Positions 33,273 through 42,760 of a stretch of 64,000 bases of DNA are shown here, piece after piece. Each line of letters opens with the position of its first letter. The stretch's first letter is position 1. The translations under genes were made by a program, and so were the position numbers. The DNA is from JBBPYC01 sp038200275 (lineage in GTDB: Bacteria > Pseudomonadota > Gammaproteobacteria > Burkholderiales > Burkholderiaceae_C). Under the pieces are notes generated by a model. That model saw only the letters and a list, made by a program, of their open reading frames with translations. It had not been told where the DNA came from and did no database searches. The stretch is taken from the NCBI GenBank assembly GCA_038200275.1, contig JBBPYC010000052.1, positions 1 to 64,000 of the forward strand, written 5' to 3'.

Positions 33273-33916
33273 CGACATCACCGCCTGACACGGCGATGTC
33301 GGCGTCGTCGCCACCAGACACTGACCTGATGCTGGTCGAGCGCACGGTCGCCGGCGACCAACGCGCATTTGAGTTGCTGATGATCAAGTACCAGCGGCGC
33401 ATTCAGCGTTTGATCGGCCGGATGGTGCGCGATGTTGACTTGGTGGAGGACATCGCACAGGAAACGTTCATCCGTGCCTACCGTGCATTGCACCAGTTTC
33501 GCGGCGACGCGCAGTTCTATACCTGGCTCTATCGGATCGCGGTCAATACCGCGAAGAAGGCGCTGGTCGACATAAAACGCAATCCGGTGCTGTCTGAGAA
33601 CTCCCTGCGCGAGCGGGACGACGAAGACAATGAAACTTTCAGCATCGGCAACGACCTAACCAACGACGAGACGCCAGAAACGCTGTTCGCCGCCAAGGAA
33701 ATCGCTGAAACCGTGAGCGCCGCAATGCAGGAATTGCCGCAGGAGTTGCGGCAAGCACTGACGTTGCGCGAAATCGACGGATTGAGCTACGAGGAGATTG
33801 CCGAGGTGATGAATTGCCCGATCGGCACCGTGCGCTCGCGCATTTTTCGAGCGCGCGAAGCGGTTTCCACGCGCATCCGACCGCTGCTGGAAAACCAGGC
33901 TGGCAAGCGCTGGTAG
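33269..33916 (+). CDS. rpoE: RNA polymerase sigma factor RpoE (sigma-24)
   Basis: This group 4 (ECF) sigma factor controls the response to misfolded outer-membrane proteins. The 215-residue protein has region 2 (AFELLMIKYQRRIQRLIGRM, DVDLVEDIAQETFIRAYRAL, FYTWLYRIAVNTAKKALV) and region 4 (LPQELRQALTLREIDGLSYE, EVMNCPIGTVRSRIFRAREA). Directly followed by its anti-sigma module rseA-rseB and protease mucD, as in Pseudomonas algU-mucABD and E. coli rpoE-rseABC. The first about 18 residues are an extra Ser/Pro stretch. Confidence 0.97.
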   Translation: MTTSPPDTAMSASSPPDTDLMLVERTVAGDQRAFELLMIKYQRRIQRLIGRMVRDVDLVEDIAQETFIRAYRALHQFRGDAQFYTWLYRIAVNTAKKALVDIKRNPVLSENSLRERDDEDNETFSIGNDLTNDETPETLFAAKEIAETVSAAMQELPQELRQALTLREIDGLSYEEIAEVMNCPIGTVRSRIFRAREAVSTRIRPLLENQAGKRW

Positions 33917-33979
33917 ATGACGTCGCGCCTGCAATTTCAAATTCACACCACGTACATTTCGCATCGGGAGCCGAAGGCG

Positions 33980-34669
33980 ATGAACATTTCCAGACAAAAC
34001 GACGATCCGGCGCGCCTGCTTGGCTCGTTGCCCTACGAAGGCGTCCAGCTGGATGGACCGGAGGGCGTCTCCGCGTTGGTCGACGGCCGGTTGCGCGGCG
34101 CTGCCTTTGTCCGGATGGTGGAAGCTGTGCACAGCGATGCGCAGATGCGTGCCAACTGGCAGGCGTATCACTTGATCGGTGACCTGCTGCGTCAAGGCGA
34201 AGTGGCCAGTTGCGTGCGCGCCAGCGACGGCCTTGCTGCCCGGGTGGCTGCCCGACTGGCTGCCGAGCCGTTGCTGGCATCCCACGGGCCGATGGCGACC
34301 GAAACCGAGATCGATACGACCGCCGCTATGCCGGCTGCGCCAACTGGTGCCACCAGCGAGGTGCATCTGCCACTCGCCCAGGACCTGCGACAAGCCGCAA
34401 ACGATTCCTTGTGGCGCTGGCGTGCATTCGCGGGCGTCGCGACGGTGATGGCGTTCGCCGCTGTGGGTTGGAACTTGCTGGGTAGCGGCGCCGCAGTACC
34501 TGCAGCCAGCACACCCACACTGGCCCAGAGTGAGCCGCCGCGCCAGATGTTGCGTGATCCACGGCTCGACGAACTGTTGGCCGCGCACGAGCAGTCCGCG
34601 GGCATATCGGCCTTGCAGATGCCGGCTGGTTTTCTGCGCAATGCCACGTTCGAGGGCCGCGGTCGGTGA
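33980..34669 (+). CDS. rseA: Anti-sigma-E factor RseA/MucA-like
   Basis: This single-pass inner-membrane protein holds RpoE inactive until cut by proteases under envelope stress. The 229-residue protein has a cytoplasmic anti-sigma domain (residues about 25-80: GVSALVDGRLRGAAFVRMV, WQAYHLIGDLLR), a membrane helix at about 150-168 (FAGVATVMAFAAVGWNLLG) and a periplasmic tail. The tail's last part (RDPRLDELLAAHEQSAGISA) matches the RseB-binding region of the family. I use ATG 33980, shortly after GGGAG; an in-frame ATG at 33917 right after rpoE would add 21 residues without family similarity. It overlaps rseB (GTGA). Confidence 0.9.
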   Translation: MNISRQNDDPARLLGSLPYEGVQLDGPEGVSALVDGRLRGAAFVRMVEAVHSDAQMRANWQAYHLIGDLLRQGEVASCVRASDGLAARVAARLAAEPLLASHGPMATETEIDTTAAMPAAPTGATSEVHLPLAQDLRQAANDSLWRWRAFAGVATVMAFAAVGWNLLGSGAAVPAASTPTLAQSEPPRQMLRDPRLDELLAAHEQSAGISALQMPAGFLRNATFEGRGR

Positions 34670-35823
34670 ACGTGGTGGCAGTGATCGATCGCTGGCGTCG
34701 TGGGTCTGGGTCGCGTGGGGTCTCTTCGTCGGCAGGCGTGCACGGCCGTCAGCTGATCGGGCTCGTGTTCGCGCTCTTCGCGCTGGTTGCTGCGGCGCAA
34801 CCGGCGCAACCAGAGGCAACCGGCCATGCGCCGCCGCCGAATGGATCGTTGTCCGAAGGCGACGTCGACGCCTGGTTGTTGCGTCTGCATCAGGCTTCCC
34901 TCCAGCGCAACTTCATCGGCACGTTCGTGGTCTCGTCTGCGGCTGGTGCGCTGGCCAGTGCCCGCATCTGGCACGCTTGCGAAGGGGAGCGGCAGGTCGA
35001 GCGGGTGGAGGCCCTGACCGGCGCGCCGCGTTCGGTTTTTCGCCACAACGATCAGGTTGTCACGTTCTTGCCAGACGAGAAAGTGGTCCGCACGGAACGG
35101 CGGGAGTCGCTCGGTGCATTTCCAGGACTGCTGAAGTCACTTGATACCCCAATCACCAATTCCTACAACGCACGCCCGGCAGGGACGGCCCGAGTGGCCG
35201 GATTCAAGGCCGAGGTGATGCAGTTGGAACCCAAGGACAGCCTGCGTTTCGGCTACAAAGTCTGGAGCGAACAGCAATCCGGGCTGGTGCTCAAGGTGCA
35301 GACGCTCGACGTCGACGGCGGCGTGCTCGAGCAGGCGGCGTTCTCCGAACTGCAACTCGATGCACCGGTGCAGATCGACAAACTCGATCAGATGATGGCA
35401 GCAACCGACGGCTGGAGCGTTGAGACCCCTCAGGTCATCAAGACCACCCCTGAAGCGATGGGCTGGGCGCTGCCGGTCGGCGTGCCTGGTTTTCAGCCGG
35501 TGCATTGCTACCAGCGATCGTTGTCCAAACCCGCTGCGGCCTTGCCCGTCGACCGCACTGCCAGTGCCATGCATTGGGTGTTTTCCGACGGCCTTGCCTC
35601 GGTGTCGCTGTTTCTTGAACCGCATGACGAGAAATGGCACCCCGCCCCTGGCCATATGACAATGGGCGCCACCCATACGCTGACCCGCCGCATTGACGGC
35701 AGCGGTGCGGATGCGGCCAATACCGCTGGTGGCGACTGGTGGCTGACCGCAGTCGGCGAAGTGCCACTGTCGACTTTGCGGATGTTCGGTCAAGGGCTGC
35801 GACGAATCGAGCCGCGCCGGTAG
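34666..35823 (+). CDS. rseB: Periplasmic sensor RseB/MucB
   Basis: RseB binds the periplasmic end of RseA and protects it, releasing it on sensing lipopolysaccharide or lipoprotein intermediates. The 385-residue protein has an N-terminal signal (LIGLVFALFALVAAAQPAQ), a LolA-like large domain (LHQASLQRNFIGTFVVSS, HNDQVVTFLPDEKVVRTERR) and a smaller C-terminal domain (MHWVFSDGLASVSLFLEPHD, HTLTRRIDGSG). GTG 34666 overlaps the rseA stop. The next 211 bases before mucD hold no gene. Confidence 0.94.
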   Translation: MNVVAVIDRWRRGSGSRGVSSSAGVHGRQLIGLVFALFALVAAAQPAQPEATGHAPPPNGSLSEGDVDAWLLRLHQASLQRNFIGTFVVSSAAGALASARIWHACEGERQVERVEALTGAPRSVFRHNDQVVTFLPDEKVVRTERRESLGAFPGLLKSLDTPITNSYNARPAGTARVAGFKAEVMQLEPKDSLRFGYKVWSEQQSGLVLKVQTLDVDGGVLEQAAFSELQLDAPVQIDKLDQMMAATDGWSVETPQVIKTTPEAMGWALPVGVPGFQPVHCYQRSLSKPAAALPVDRTASAMHWVFSDGLASVSLFLEPHDEKWHPAPGHMTMGATHTLTRRIDGSGADAANTAGGDWWLTAVGEVPLSTLRMFGQGLRRIEPRR

Positions 35824-36034
35824 GCTTGCCGATTGCAGCTGTTTTCGTGACTTTGATGGCTGCAATTGCTCTGGTGGGGAAACCGGCTGCCGTGCTTGGT
35901 GGCGGTTCACCCACAAGTCGCGTTCGCCGTACATCGATATGAATTCGCCCTTACCGGCGCGGCGGGGCGCCCGGCACGCCAAAACTTGATTTTCGATTTC
36001 CCGCACATCTGTTTTTCACCGAAGGAGTTTTTCG

Positions 36035-37585
36035 ATGACTGCAACGTTTTTTGACCCGGCTGGTGGACGCGCGCGTCGCTGGGTCGCCGCGCTTGGCGTG
36101 GCCGCCGTCGCCACCGCGTTTTCGGTGCCGCTCAGCACGTCGGCACAGCAGCCGACGACGCTCTCGCCGCCGATGCAACGCGGCCTGCCCGACTTCACGC
36201 AGTTGGTGGAGCGGGTCGGTCCGGCGGTGGTCAATATCCGCACGATCGAGAAAATCGAGCGCGACGAGGCCGCTGGTGGTGGCAGTGGCGGTGGCCGCGG
36301 CGGGCTGGATGACGACATGCTCGAGTTCTTCCGCCGCTTCGGCATCCCGATTCCGGGCGCGCCGCGTGGTCAGCGTCCCGACCAGCCGGAGCGGCCACCC
36401 GGTGCGCAGCGGCCGCCATCGGCGCAGCAAGACGAACGCCCGCGCGGCGTGGGCTCCGGCTTCATCCTGACGGCCGATGGCTATGTAATGACCAACGCGC
36501 ATGTGGTCGACGGGGCCGACTCGGTCATGGTGACGTTGACCGATCAACGCGAATTCAAGGCACGCATCGTTGGCGCCGACAAGCGCTCGGACGTCGCGGT
36601 GGTGAAGATCGATGCGAAGGATCTGCCAGCGGTGCGCATTGGCGACATCAACCGCGTGAAAGTCGGTGAATGGGTCGTTGCAATCGGCTCGCCGTTTGGC
36701 CTCGCCAACACCGTCACGGCAGGCATTATCAGCGCCAAGCAGCGTGACACCGGTGAATACCTGCCGCTGCTGCAGACCGACGTCGCGATCAATCCGGGCA
36801 ACTCCGGCGGGCCGCTGCTGAATCTGGACGGCGAAGTCATCGGCATCAACAGCCAGATCTATTCGCGATCGGGCGGCTACATGGGCATTTCGTTTGCGAT
36901 TCCGATCGACGAAGCCGTTCGCGTGAGCGATCAACTGCGCGCAACCGGCCGTGTTTCGCGCGGCCGAATCGGCGTGCGCATTGATCAGGTCAGCAAGGAT
37001 GTGGCCGAATCCATTGGCCTGGGTCGACCGCGTGGTGCCTTGGTGCGCGGCGTCGAAGCGGGTTCGCCGGCCGAGAAAGCCGGCATTAAGGCAGGCGACA
37101 TCATCGTCAAGTTCGACGGCCAGAACGTGGACCGCACCAGCGATTTGCCACGCATCGTGGGCAACACCAAGCCGGGAACCAGTTCGAGCATCACGGTGTT
37201 TCGGCGCGGCGATACGAAAGATCTGATGGTGACCGTGGCTGAGATCGAAGCCGAAAAAGTCGCTTCGGCTGCGCCGTTTGAGAAGCCGAAACCAAAAACG
37301 GCGAAGGCTTCCAGTGACTTGCTTGGCCTGACTGTGATCGAGGTCGCCGATGAGCGCAAGGAAGAGCTCAAGATCGGCGGCGGCGTGCAGGTGGAAACCG
37401 CCACAGGCCCGAGCGCGCGAGCTGGATTGCGCGACGGGGACGTGATCGTCGCGGTGGCCAACCAGGACGTGGCCAGCATTGCCGAATTCGAGGCAGTCAC
37501 CGCCAAGGTAGACAAGACCAAACCCGTCAACATCTTGTTCCGGCGCGGCGAGTGGGCGCAGTATGCATTGATCAAACCGCAGTAG
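36035..37585 (+). CDS. mucD: Periplasmic serine protease Do/MucD (HtrA family)
   Basis: This chaperone-protease of the periplasm is encoded in the rpoE operon it serves. The 516-residue protein has a signal peptide (about 14-37, ending STSA-QQ), the trypsin-like domain with His156 (TNAHVV), Asp186 (RSDVAVVKID) and Ser257 (NPGNSGGPL), then two PDZ domains (about 300-385 and 420-510). A Gly-rich, then Pro/Arg/Gln-rich stretch (about 80-138), corresponding to the LA loop, is longer than usual. AAGGAG six bases before ATG 36035 fixes the start. Confidence 0.96.
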   Translation: MTATFFDPAGGRARRWVAALGVAAVATAFSVPLSTSAQQPTTLSPPMQRGLPDFTQLVERVGPAVVNIRTIEKIERDEAAGGGSGGGRGGLDDDMLEFFRRFGIPIPGAPRGQRPDQPERPPGAQRPPSAQQDERPRGVGSGFILTADGYVMTNAHVVDGADSVMVTLTDQREFKARIVGADKRSDVAVVKIDAKDLPAVRIGDINRVKVGEWVVAIGSPFGLANTVTAGIISAKQRDTGEYLPLLQTDVAINPGNSGGPLLNLDGEVIGINSQIYSRSGGYMGISFAIPIDEAVRVSDQLRATGRVSRGRIGVRIDQVSKDVAESIGLGRPRGALVRGVEAGSPAEKAGIKAGDIIVKFDGQNVDRTSDLPRIVGNTKPGTSSSITVFRRGDTKDLMVTVAEIEAEKVASAAPFEKPKPKTAKASSDLLGLTVIEVADERKEELKIGGGVQVETATGPSARAGLRDGDVIVAVANQDVASIAEFEAVTAKVDKTKPVNILFRRGEWAQYALIKPQ

Positions 37586-37702
37586 GAATGACCTGTTCAG
37601 CTTGGGCAACCGGCAGGCGCTGACGGCAGGGCCATCAGCGATTTTCCCTACAATACCTGTCCAACCATCGCAGTTGCCGCGAACGGAGTGTTGGGCTTGA
37701 CA

Positions 37703-37734
37703 GGGCGCGTCCTTTCTTCGGCGCGCCCTTTTTT
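37703..37734 (+). terminator. Rho-independent terminator after mucD
   Basis: GGGCGCG (37703-37709) pairs with CGCGCCC (37722-37728) around a 12-base loop, followed by TTTTTT. It ends the rpoE-rseA-rseB-mucD unit and separates it from lepA, which starts 61 bases later. A TTGACA at 37696-37701 precedes the stem but lacks a matching -10. Confidence 0.75.
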
Positions 37735-37794
37735 CGTTTTCGCCGGTGCTCGGGAGACAAACGTTCCTGCAGCAACCGTCTCGAACTTCCCCTG

Positions 37795-39606
37795 ATGAAC
37801 CACATTCGAAACTTTTCCATCATTGCGCACATCGACCACGGCAAATCGACGCTTGCTGATCGGTTGATCCAGCGTTGCGGCGGTCTGTCGGACCGCCAGA
37901 TGGAAGCGCAGGTGCTCGATTCGATGGACATCGAAAAGGAGCGCGGCATCACGATCAAGGCGCAGACGGCCGCGCTCCAGTACACAGCGGCGGATGGCAA
38001 TGTGTACAACCTGAACCTGATCGACACGCCGGGTCACGTCGATTTTTCCTATGAAGTGAGTCGGTCGCTCTCAGCCTGCGAAGGCGCTTTGCTGGTGGTG
38101 GACGCGAGCCAGGGCGTGGAAGCGCAGACGGTCGCCAACTGCTACACCGCGCTTGAACTGGGGGTGGAGGTGGTGCCGGTGCTCAACAAAATGGACCTGC
38201 CGCAGGCCGATCCCGATAACGCGAAGATTGAAATCGAGGACGTGATCGGCATCGATGCTGAGCACGCGATTCCGTGCTCGGCCAAGACCGGCATGGGCAT
38301 CGACGAAATTCTGGAAGCGGTCATCAAACGCATTCCGCCTCCGCGCGGCAACCCGGACGGCCCGCTGCGCGCGATGGTCATCGATTCGTGGTTCGATACC
38401 TACGTCGGCGTGGTGATGCTGGTGCGGGTTGTAGATGGTCGGCTTGTCAAGGGCGAGCGCATCAAGCTGATGGCCAGCGGCGCAATGTTCAATGCCGACA
38501 ACCTCGGCGTCTTTACGCCGCACGATTCGCCGCGAACCAGCCTGGAAGCGGGGGAGGTCGGCTACATCATCGCCGGCATCAAGGAACTGCAGGCCGCAAA
38601 AGTCGGCGACACCGTGACGTTGATCAAGACCGGCAGCGGTGGTGCGGCGGCCACGGCAACCGAGCCGTTGCCGGGTTTCAAGGAAATTCAGCCGCAGGTG
38701 TTTGCCGGGCTATATCCGACGGAAGCCAATCAGTACGACGGGTTGCGCGATTCGCTTGAGAAACTCAAGCTCAACGACGCGTCGCTGCACTATGAGCCGG
38801 AAGTCTCCCAAGCCTTGGGCTTCGGCTTTCGCTGCGGTTTCCTCGGCCTGCTGCACATGGAGATCGTGCAGGAGCGGCTTGAGCGTGAGTTCGACCAGGA
38901 CCTGATCACGACCGCGCCGAGCGTCGTCTATCAGGTGATCAAGAACGACGGCGAAATGCTGATGGTGGAAAACCCAGCCAAGATGCCGGACATCGGCCGC
39001 ACCTCGGAAATCCGCGAGCCGATCGTCACCGTGCATCTGTATATGCCACAGGAATATGTGGGCGCAGTGATGACCCTTGCGAACCAGAAGCGCGGCGTGC
39101 AGCTCAACATGGCCTATCACGGCCGGCAGGTGATGCTGACCTATGAGATCCCGCTCGGTGAGATCGTGCTCGACTTCTTCGACAAGTTGAAGTCGGTTAG
39201 CCGGGGTTACGCGTCGATGGACTACGAGTTCAAGGAGTACCGTGCCTCCGATGTGGTCAAGGTCGACATCATGCTGAACGGCGAGAAGGTCGATGCGCTG
39301 TCGATCATCGTGCACCGCAGCCAGTCGCAGTACCGCGGCCGCGCGGTGGTGGGCAAGATGCGCGAAAGCATTTCGCGCCAGATGTACGACGTCGCGATTC
39401 AGGCCGCGATCGGGGCCAACATCATTGCGCGTGAGACAATCAAGGCGCTGCGCAAGAACGTGCTGGCCAAGTGCTATGGCGGCGATATCTCGCGGAAAAA
39501 GAAGCTGCTGGAAAAGCAGAAAGCCGGCAAAAAGCGGATGAAGCAGATCGGCTCGGTTGAAGTGCCGCAGGAAGCGTTTTTGGCGATTTTGCAGGTGGAC
39601 GAATGA
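37795..39606 (+). CDS. lepA: Elongation factor 4 (LepA)
   Basis: LepA is a ribosome-bound GTPase that can back-translocate stalled ribosomes and helps 30S assembly. The 603-residue protein begins MNHIRNFSIIAHIDHGKSTL (P-loop) and has the switch I RGITIKAQTAAL, DTPGHVDFSYEV (G3), LNKMDLPQADP (G4) and the LepA-specific C-terminal domain (QYRGRAVVGKMRESISRQMYD, KKKLLEKQKAGKKRMKQIG). It overlaps lepB by four bases (ATGA), the universal lepA-lepB pair. Confidence 0.98.
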   Translation: MNHIRNFSIIAHIDHGKSTLADRLIQRCGGLSDRQMEAQVLDSMDIEKERGITIKAQTAALQYTAADGNVYNLNLIDTPGHVDFSYEVSRSLSACEGALLVVDASQGVEAQTVANCYTALELGVEVVPVLNKMDLPQADPDNAKIEIEDVIGIDAEHAIPCSAKTGMGIDEILEAVIKRIPPPRGNPDGPLRAMVIDSWFDTYVGVVMLVRVVDGRLVKGERIKLMASGAMFNADNLGVFTPHDSPRTSLEAGEVGYIIAGIKELQAAKVGDTVTLIKTGSGGAAATATEPLPGFKEIQPQVFAGLYPTEANQYDGLRDSLEKLKLNDASLHYEPEVSQALGFGFRCGFLGLLHMEIVQERLEREFDQDLITTAPSVVYQVIKNDGEMLMVENPAKMPDIGRTSEIREPIVTVHLYMPQEYVGAVMTLANQKRGVQLNMAYHGRQVMLTYEIPLGEIVLDFFDKLKSVSRGYASMDYEFKEYRASDVVKVDIMLNGEKVDALSIIVHRSQSQYRGRAVVGKMRESISRQMYDVAIQAAIGANIIARETIKALRKNVLAKCYGGDISRKKKLLEKQKAGKKRMKQIGSVEVPQEAFLAILQVDE

Positions 39607-40571
39607 TGCAGGTATTGACGGCGCTCGTGCTCGCGGGCTTTGCGGGTTATGCGGGGGCGTGGTATCTGGGCCGCATCGACGGCAATTTCGCACTGCTTCT
39701 GTTCACGGCAACGCTTGTGACCGGGCTCTACTGGCTTGCGGAACGGCTGTATTTCGCGCCGCAGCGCAGGCGTTCTGCGGCCGCGGTCGATGCCGGTGCC
39801 GTGGAGCGGCGCGAACGGTTGAGCGCACAGGGCATCGGCACCATCGACGACGACAGCGCGGAAACGCGACAGCGTGCGCTGTCGCAACCCTGGTGGCTTG
39901 ACTGGACGGCCGGGTTGTTCCCGGTGATTCTGGTGGTGTTCATCCTGCGTTCGTTCTTGTTCGAGCCGTTCAAGATCCCGTCCGGTTCGATGATCCCGAC
40001 ACTGCTGGTCGGCGACCTGATTCTGGTCAACAAATTTACTTACGGCTTGCGGTTGCCGGTGCTGAACGTGAAGCTTACCGAAGGCAATAAACCCAAGCGC
40101 GGCGACGTGATGGTGTTTCGCTATCCGCCGAACCCGAACCTCGACTACATCAAGCGTGTGGTCGGCCTTCCCGGCGACGAAGTGGCGTACCTGAACAAGC
40201 GGCTGACGATCAACGGCCAGCCGGTCGAGACCAAACCAGTTCAGGAGTTCTTCGACGAAGACTCGATGCGCTATGCCAAGCAGTTCCAGGAAACGCTCGG
40301 CGATCACACCCACAACCTGCTGATCGACGACAACCGTCCCGCATTCGTCTCCGGTGCGGAAAATTTTCCTGACCGTGACAACTGTCGCTACAGCGTGGAA
40401 GGCGTGGTCTGCAAAGTGCCGACAAATTCCTATTTCATGATGGGCGACAACCGCGACAATTCGCTCGACTCGCGCTACTGGGGGTTCGTACCGGACAAGA
40501 ACATCGTGGGACGGGCGTTCTTCATCTGGATGAACTTCGGAAACTGGAAGCGCATCGGGTCATTCCAGTAA
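39603..40571 (+). CDS. lepB: Signal peptidase I
   Basis: LepB removes signal peptides from proteins exported by Sec and Tat. The 322-residue protein has three N-terminal hydrophobic stretches (about 2-21, 29-47 and 104-120). The catalytic dyad is Ser129 (KIPSGSMIPTL) and Lys184 (YIKRVVGLPGD), and box E (YFMMGDNRDNSLDSRYWGFV) is near the end. An insert with a C-x-x-x-x-x-x-x-V-C pair (CRYSVEGVVCKV) is the typical proteobacterial beta-ribbon. Followed by the DUF4845 gene. Confidence 0.97.
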   Translation: MMQVLTALVLAGFAGYAGAWYLGRIDGNFALLLFTATLVTGLYWLAERLYFAPQRRRSAAAVDAGAVERRERLSAQGIGTIDDDSAETRQRALSQPWWLDWTAGLFPVILVVFILRSFLFEPFKIPSGSMIPTLLVGDLILVNKFTYGLRLPVLNVKLTEGNKPKRGDVMVFRYPPNPNLDYIKRVVGLPGDEVAYLNKRLTINGQPVETKPVQEFFDEDSMRYAKQFQETLGDHTHNLLIDDNRPAFVSGAENFPDRDNCRYSVEGVVCKVPTNSYFMMGDNRDNSLDSRYWGFVPDKNIVGRAFFIWMNFGNWKRIGSFQ

Positions 40572-40672
40572 TCGATGGCGGCTTGCTGCGCAGCGGGTCT
40601 CCCAAGCGATCCAACCTCGTACTTCTCCCGAGAAGCAATTCACTGCCGCCCGGCACTTATGAGATCACTGGC

Positions 40673-41044
40673 ATGAACACTATTCAACGGCGGTCGCGCC
40701 AGCGTGGCATCTCGTTCATTGGCCTGATCATCGTGGCAGTCATCGTAGTGTTCGCCGGCATCGTGACGGCCAAGGTGATTCCGACGGCGATCGAATATCA
40801 GGCGATCCGCAAAGCTGCGAAGAAGGCAACTGCTGGCAGTACCGTGCCCGAAGTGCGCGCCATCTTCGACCGCGCTGCCGCAATCGACGACTTCACCGCA
40901 ATCCGTGGCAAAGACCTGGACATCAAGAAAAACGGCGATCGGGTCCTGGTCGGCTTTTCCTACGACAAGGAAATCCCGATTGGTGGCCCGGCTTATCTGC
41001 TGATCAAATACAACGGCAACGCCAGTTCGGATGGGCGTGACTGA
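40673..41044 (+). CDS. DUF4845 inner-membrane protein
   Basis: This 123-residue protein resembles a small pilin-like or type-II membrane protein: a basic start (MNTIQRRSRQRGISFIGLII) leading into one helix (about 13-36), then a periplasmic domain with KVIPTAIEYQAIRKAAKKA, AIRGKDLDI and the end of DUF4845 (FSYDKEIPIGGPAYLLIKYNG). It is always found between lepB and rnc in betaproteobacteria; function unknown. ATG 40673 starts at the membrane segment. It overlaps rnc by 14 bases. Confidence 0.85.
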   Translation: MNTIQRRSRQRGISFIGLIIVAVIVVFAGIVTAKVIPTAIEYQAIRKAAKKATAGSTVPEVRAIFDRAAAIDDFTAIRGKDLDIKKNGDRVLVGFSYDKEIPIGGPAYLLIKYNGNASSDGRD

Positions 41045-41795
41045 GCGCACACCAGCGTTCTCCGACGCCACGCCGCTGGCCGCGCTCGAGCGGCGTCTCG
41101 GCGTCGCGTTTACCGACCGCGCGTTGTTGCAGCGTGCGCTTACGCATCGCAGCCATTCGGCGCAGCACAACGAGCGACTCGAGTTTCTCGGCGATGCGGT
41201 GCTGAATCTCGCGGTTGCCAACCTGTTGTACGAACGGCTCGACACCCTGCCGGAAGGCGATCTGTCGCGCACCCGTGCCAGCATGGTGCGGCAGGACACG
41301 TTGCACGGCCTGAGCGTCGAGCTGCGGCTGCCTGAGTTGCTGCGGCTGGGTGCGGGTGAGACGCACACCGGGGGGCGGCTCAAGCCGTCGATCCTGGCCG
41401 ATGCGATCGAGGCCGTGATCGGCGCGGTCTATCTCGATGCGGGTTATGCAGCAGCTGAGGCGCTGGTACGGCGCCTGTTTGTCCATTTGCGGATCGATCC
41501 CCAGCTTGCTGCCTCGACCAAGGACGCAAAGACCGGCTTGCAGGAATGGCTGCAAGGCCGCAAGATGAAGCTGCCGGTCTACCGCGTGGTGAATGCGACC
41601 GGCGCCGCGCACGAGCAACGGTTTGAAGTGGAATGTGAAATCGTCGAGTCCGGCCAGATCGAACGCGGCAGCGGCGCATCGCGCAGGGCCGGCGAGCAGG
41701 CGGCTGCTGCGGCGATGTTGAAGAACTTAACGAATGGCCGGACAGATGCAGCGAGCCCAGCACCAACCAGCCGTCGCTATGAAAAAAATAGCTGA
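41031..41795 (+). CDS. rnc: Ribonuclease III
   Basis: RNase III cuts double-stranded RNA, maturing rRNA and regulating some mRNAs. The 254-residue protein has the signature ERLEFLGDAVLNLAVANLLY (catalytic Glu and Asp), LADAIEAVIGAVYLDAGYAA with the second acidic pair, and a C-terminal dsRNA-binding domain (DAKTGLQEWLQGRKMKLPVY, GSGASRRAGEQAAAAAMLK). The last part overlaps a short intergenic-type repeat and perhaps era. Confidence 0.97.
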   Translation: MGVTERTPAFSDATPLAALERRLGVAFTDRALLQRALTHRSHSAQHNERLEFLGDAVLNLAVANLLYERLDTLPEGDLSRTRASMVRQDTLHGLSVELRLPELLRLGAGETHTGGRLKPSILADAIEAVIGAVYLDAGYAAAEALVRRLFVHLRIDPQLAASTKDAKTGLQEWLQGRKMKLPVYRVVNATGAAHEQRFEVECEIVESGQIERGSGASRRAGEQAAAAAMLKNLTNGRTDAASPAPTSRRYEKNS

Positions 41796-41823
41796 AAACA
41801 ACGAACAGACGGGCGCTACAGGC
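41776..41823. repeat. Short repeat AAAAAATAGCTG...GGGCGCTACAGG
   Basis: This 48-base AT-to-GC segment straddles the end of rnc and the space before era. Its A-tract, ATAGCTG and closing GCGCTACAGG resemble the half-palindromic repeats at 2253 and 8884. It appears to have supplied the final codons of rnc, and it adds an upstream in-frame ATG (41779) to era that I do not believe is used. Confidence 0.4.
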
Positions 41824-42756
41824 ATGAATGACGGCGAAGTCGAGGGTTTGGCCAGCGGCGGGCGGCGCTGCGGCACGATTGCCATCGTCGGCAAGCCGAA
41901 CGTCGGCAAGTCAACGTTGCTGAACGCACTGGTTGGCCAGAAGATCAGCATCACATCACGCAAGGCACAGACCACGCGGCACCGGATCACCGGCATTCGC
42001 ACGCTGGGCAACACCCAATTCATCTATGTCGACACACCGGGGTTTCAAACCCGACACGACAACGCGCTGAACCGGTCGTTGAACAAGACCGTGCAGGGCG
42101 CGGTGGGTGATGTGGACCTCGTGCTGTTCGTGGTGGAGGCGGGCAGCTTCAATCTGGCCGATGCAAAGGTGCTCTCGCTGCTGCGCCCCGACGTGCCTGC
42201 GCTGCTGATCGCCAACAAGCTCGACACCGTACAGCGCCGCACTGAGATCGCGCCCTGGCTGCAGGGCATGCAGGAACGCCATCCGTTTGCGGAGTTCGTG
42301 CCGATGTCGGCCAAAAGCGCGAACGACGTCGCGCGCCTGCTCGGCATCTGTGAAAAGTATCTGCCCGAGCAGGGCTGGATCTACGCCGAAGACGAACTGA
42401 CCGACCGCGACGAGCGCTTTCTCGTCTCCGAGACGGTGCGCGAAAAGCTGTTCCGTCTGACCGGAGACGAGCTGCCGTACAGCTCCACCGTCGTGATCGA
42501 TCAGTTCGTGGAAGAACCGGGCCGCAGCAAGCCGATCAAACGGTTCGTGCGCATCGCCGCGACCATCGTGGTCGAGCGCGACAGCCACAAGATGATGGTG
42601 ATCGGCGACGCTGGCGAGCGCATCAAGCGCATTGGTAGTGAGGCGCGCCAGGAGCTTGAGAAGCTGATGGACGCCAAGGTGCATCTGGAGTTGTGGGTCA
42701 AGGTGCGGTCTGGCTGGGCGGACGATGCGGCTCGGGTGCGGTCCTTTGGGTACTAG
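41824..42756 (+). CDS. era: GTPase Era
   Basis: Era binds the 3' end of 16S rRNA and checks 30S maturation. The 310-residue protein has the P-loop GKPNVGKSTLLNALVG, TTRHRITGI (G2), DTPGF (G3), NKLD (G4), SAKSAN (G5) and a C-terminal KH domain (MMVIGDAGERIKRIGSEARQ). I choose ATG 41824, giving a length close to the 301 residues of E. coli Era. Longer versions from 41734 or 41779 would run through rnc and the repeat. Confidence 0.96.
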   Translation: MNDGEVEGLASGGRRCGTIAIVGKPNVGKSTLLNALVGQKISITSRKAQTTRHRITGIRTLGNTQFIYVDTPGFQTRHDNALNRSLNKTVQGAVGDVDLVLFVVEAGSFNLADAKVLSLLRPDVPALLIANKLDTVQRRTEIAPWLQGMQERHPFAEFVPMSAKSANDVARLLGICEKYLPEQGWIYAEDELTDRDERFLVSETVREKLFRLTGDELPYSSTVVIDQFVEEPGRSKPIKRFVRIAATIVVERDSHKMMVIGDAGERIKRIGSEARQELEKLMDAKVHLELWVKVRSGWADDAARVRSFGY

Positions 42757-42760
42757 CGGC

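Noticed and set aside
35951..37609. A 552-codon minus-strand frame opposite mucD
   Set aside because: Antisense shadow of a complete HtrA protease with all catalytic residues on the plus strand.
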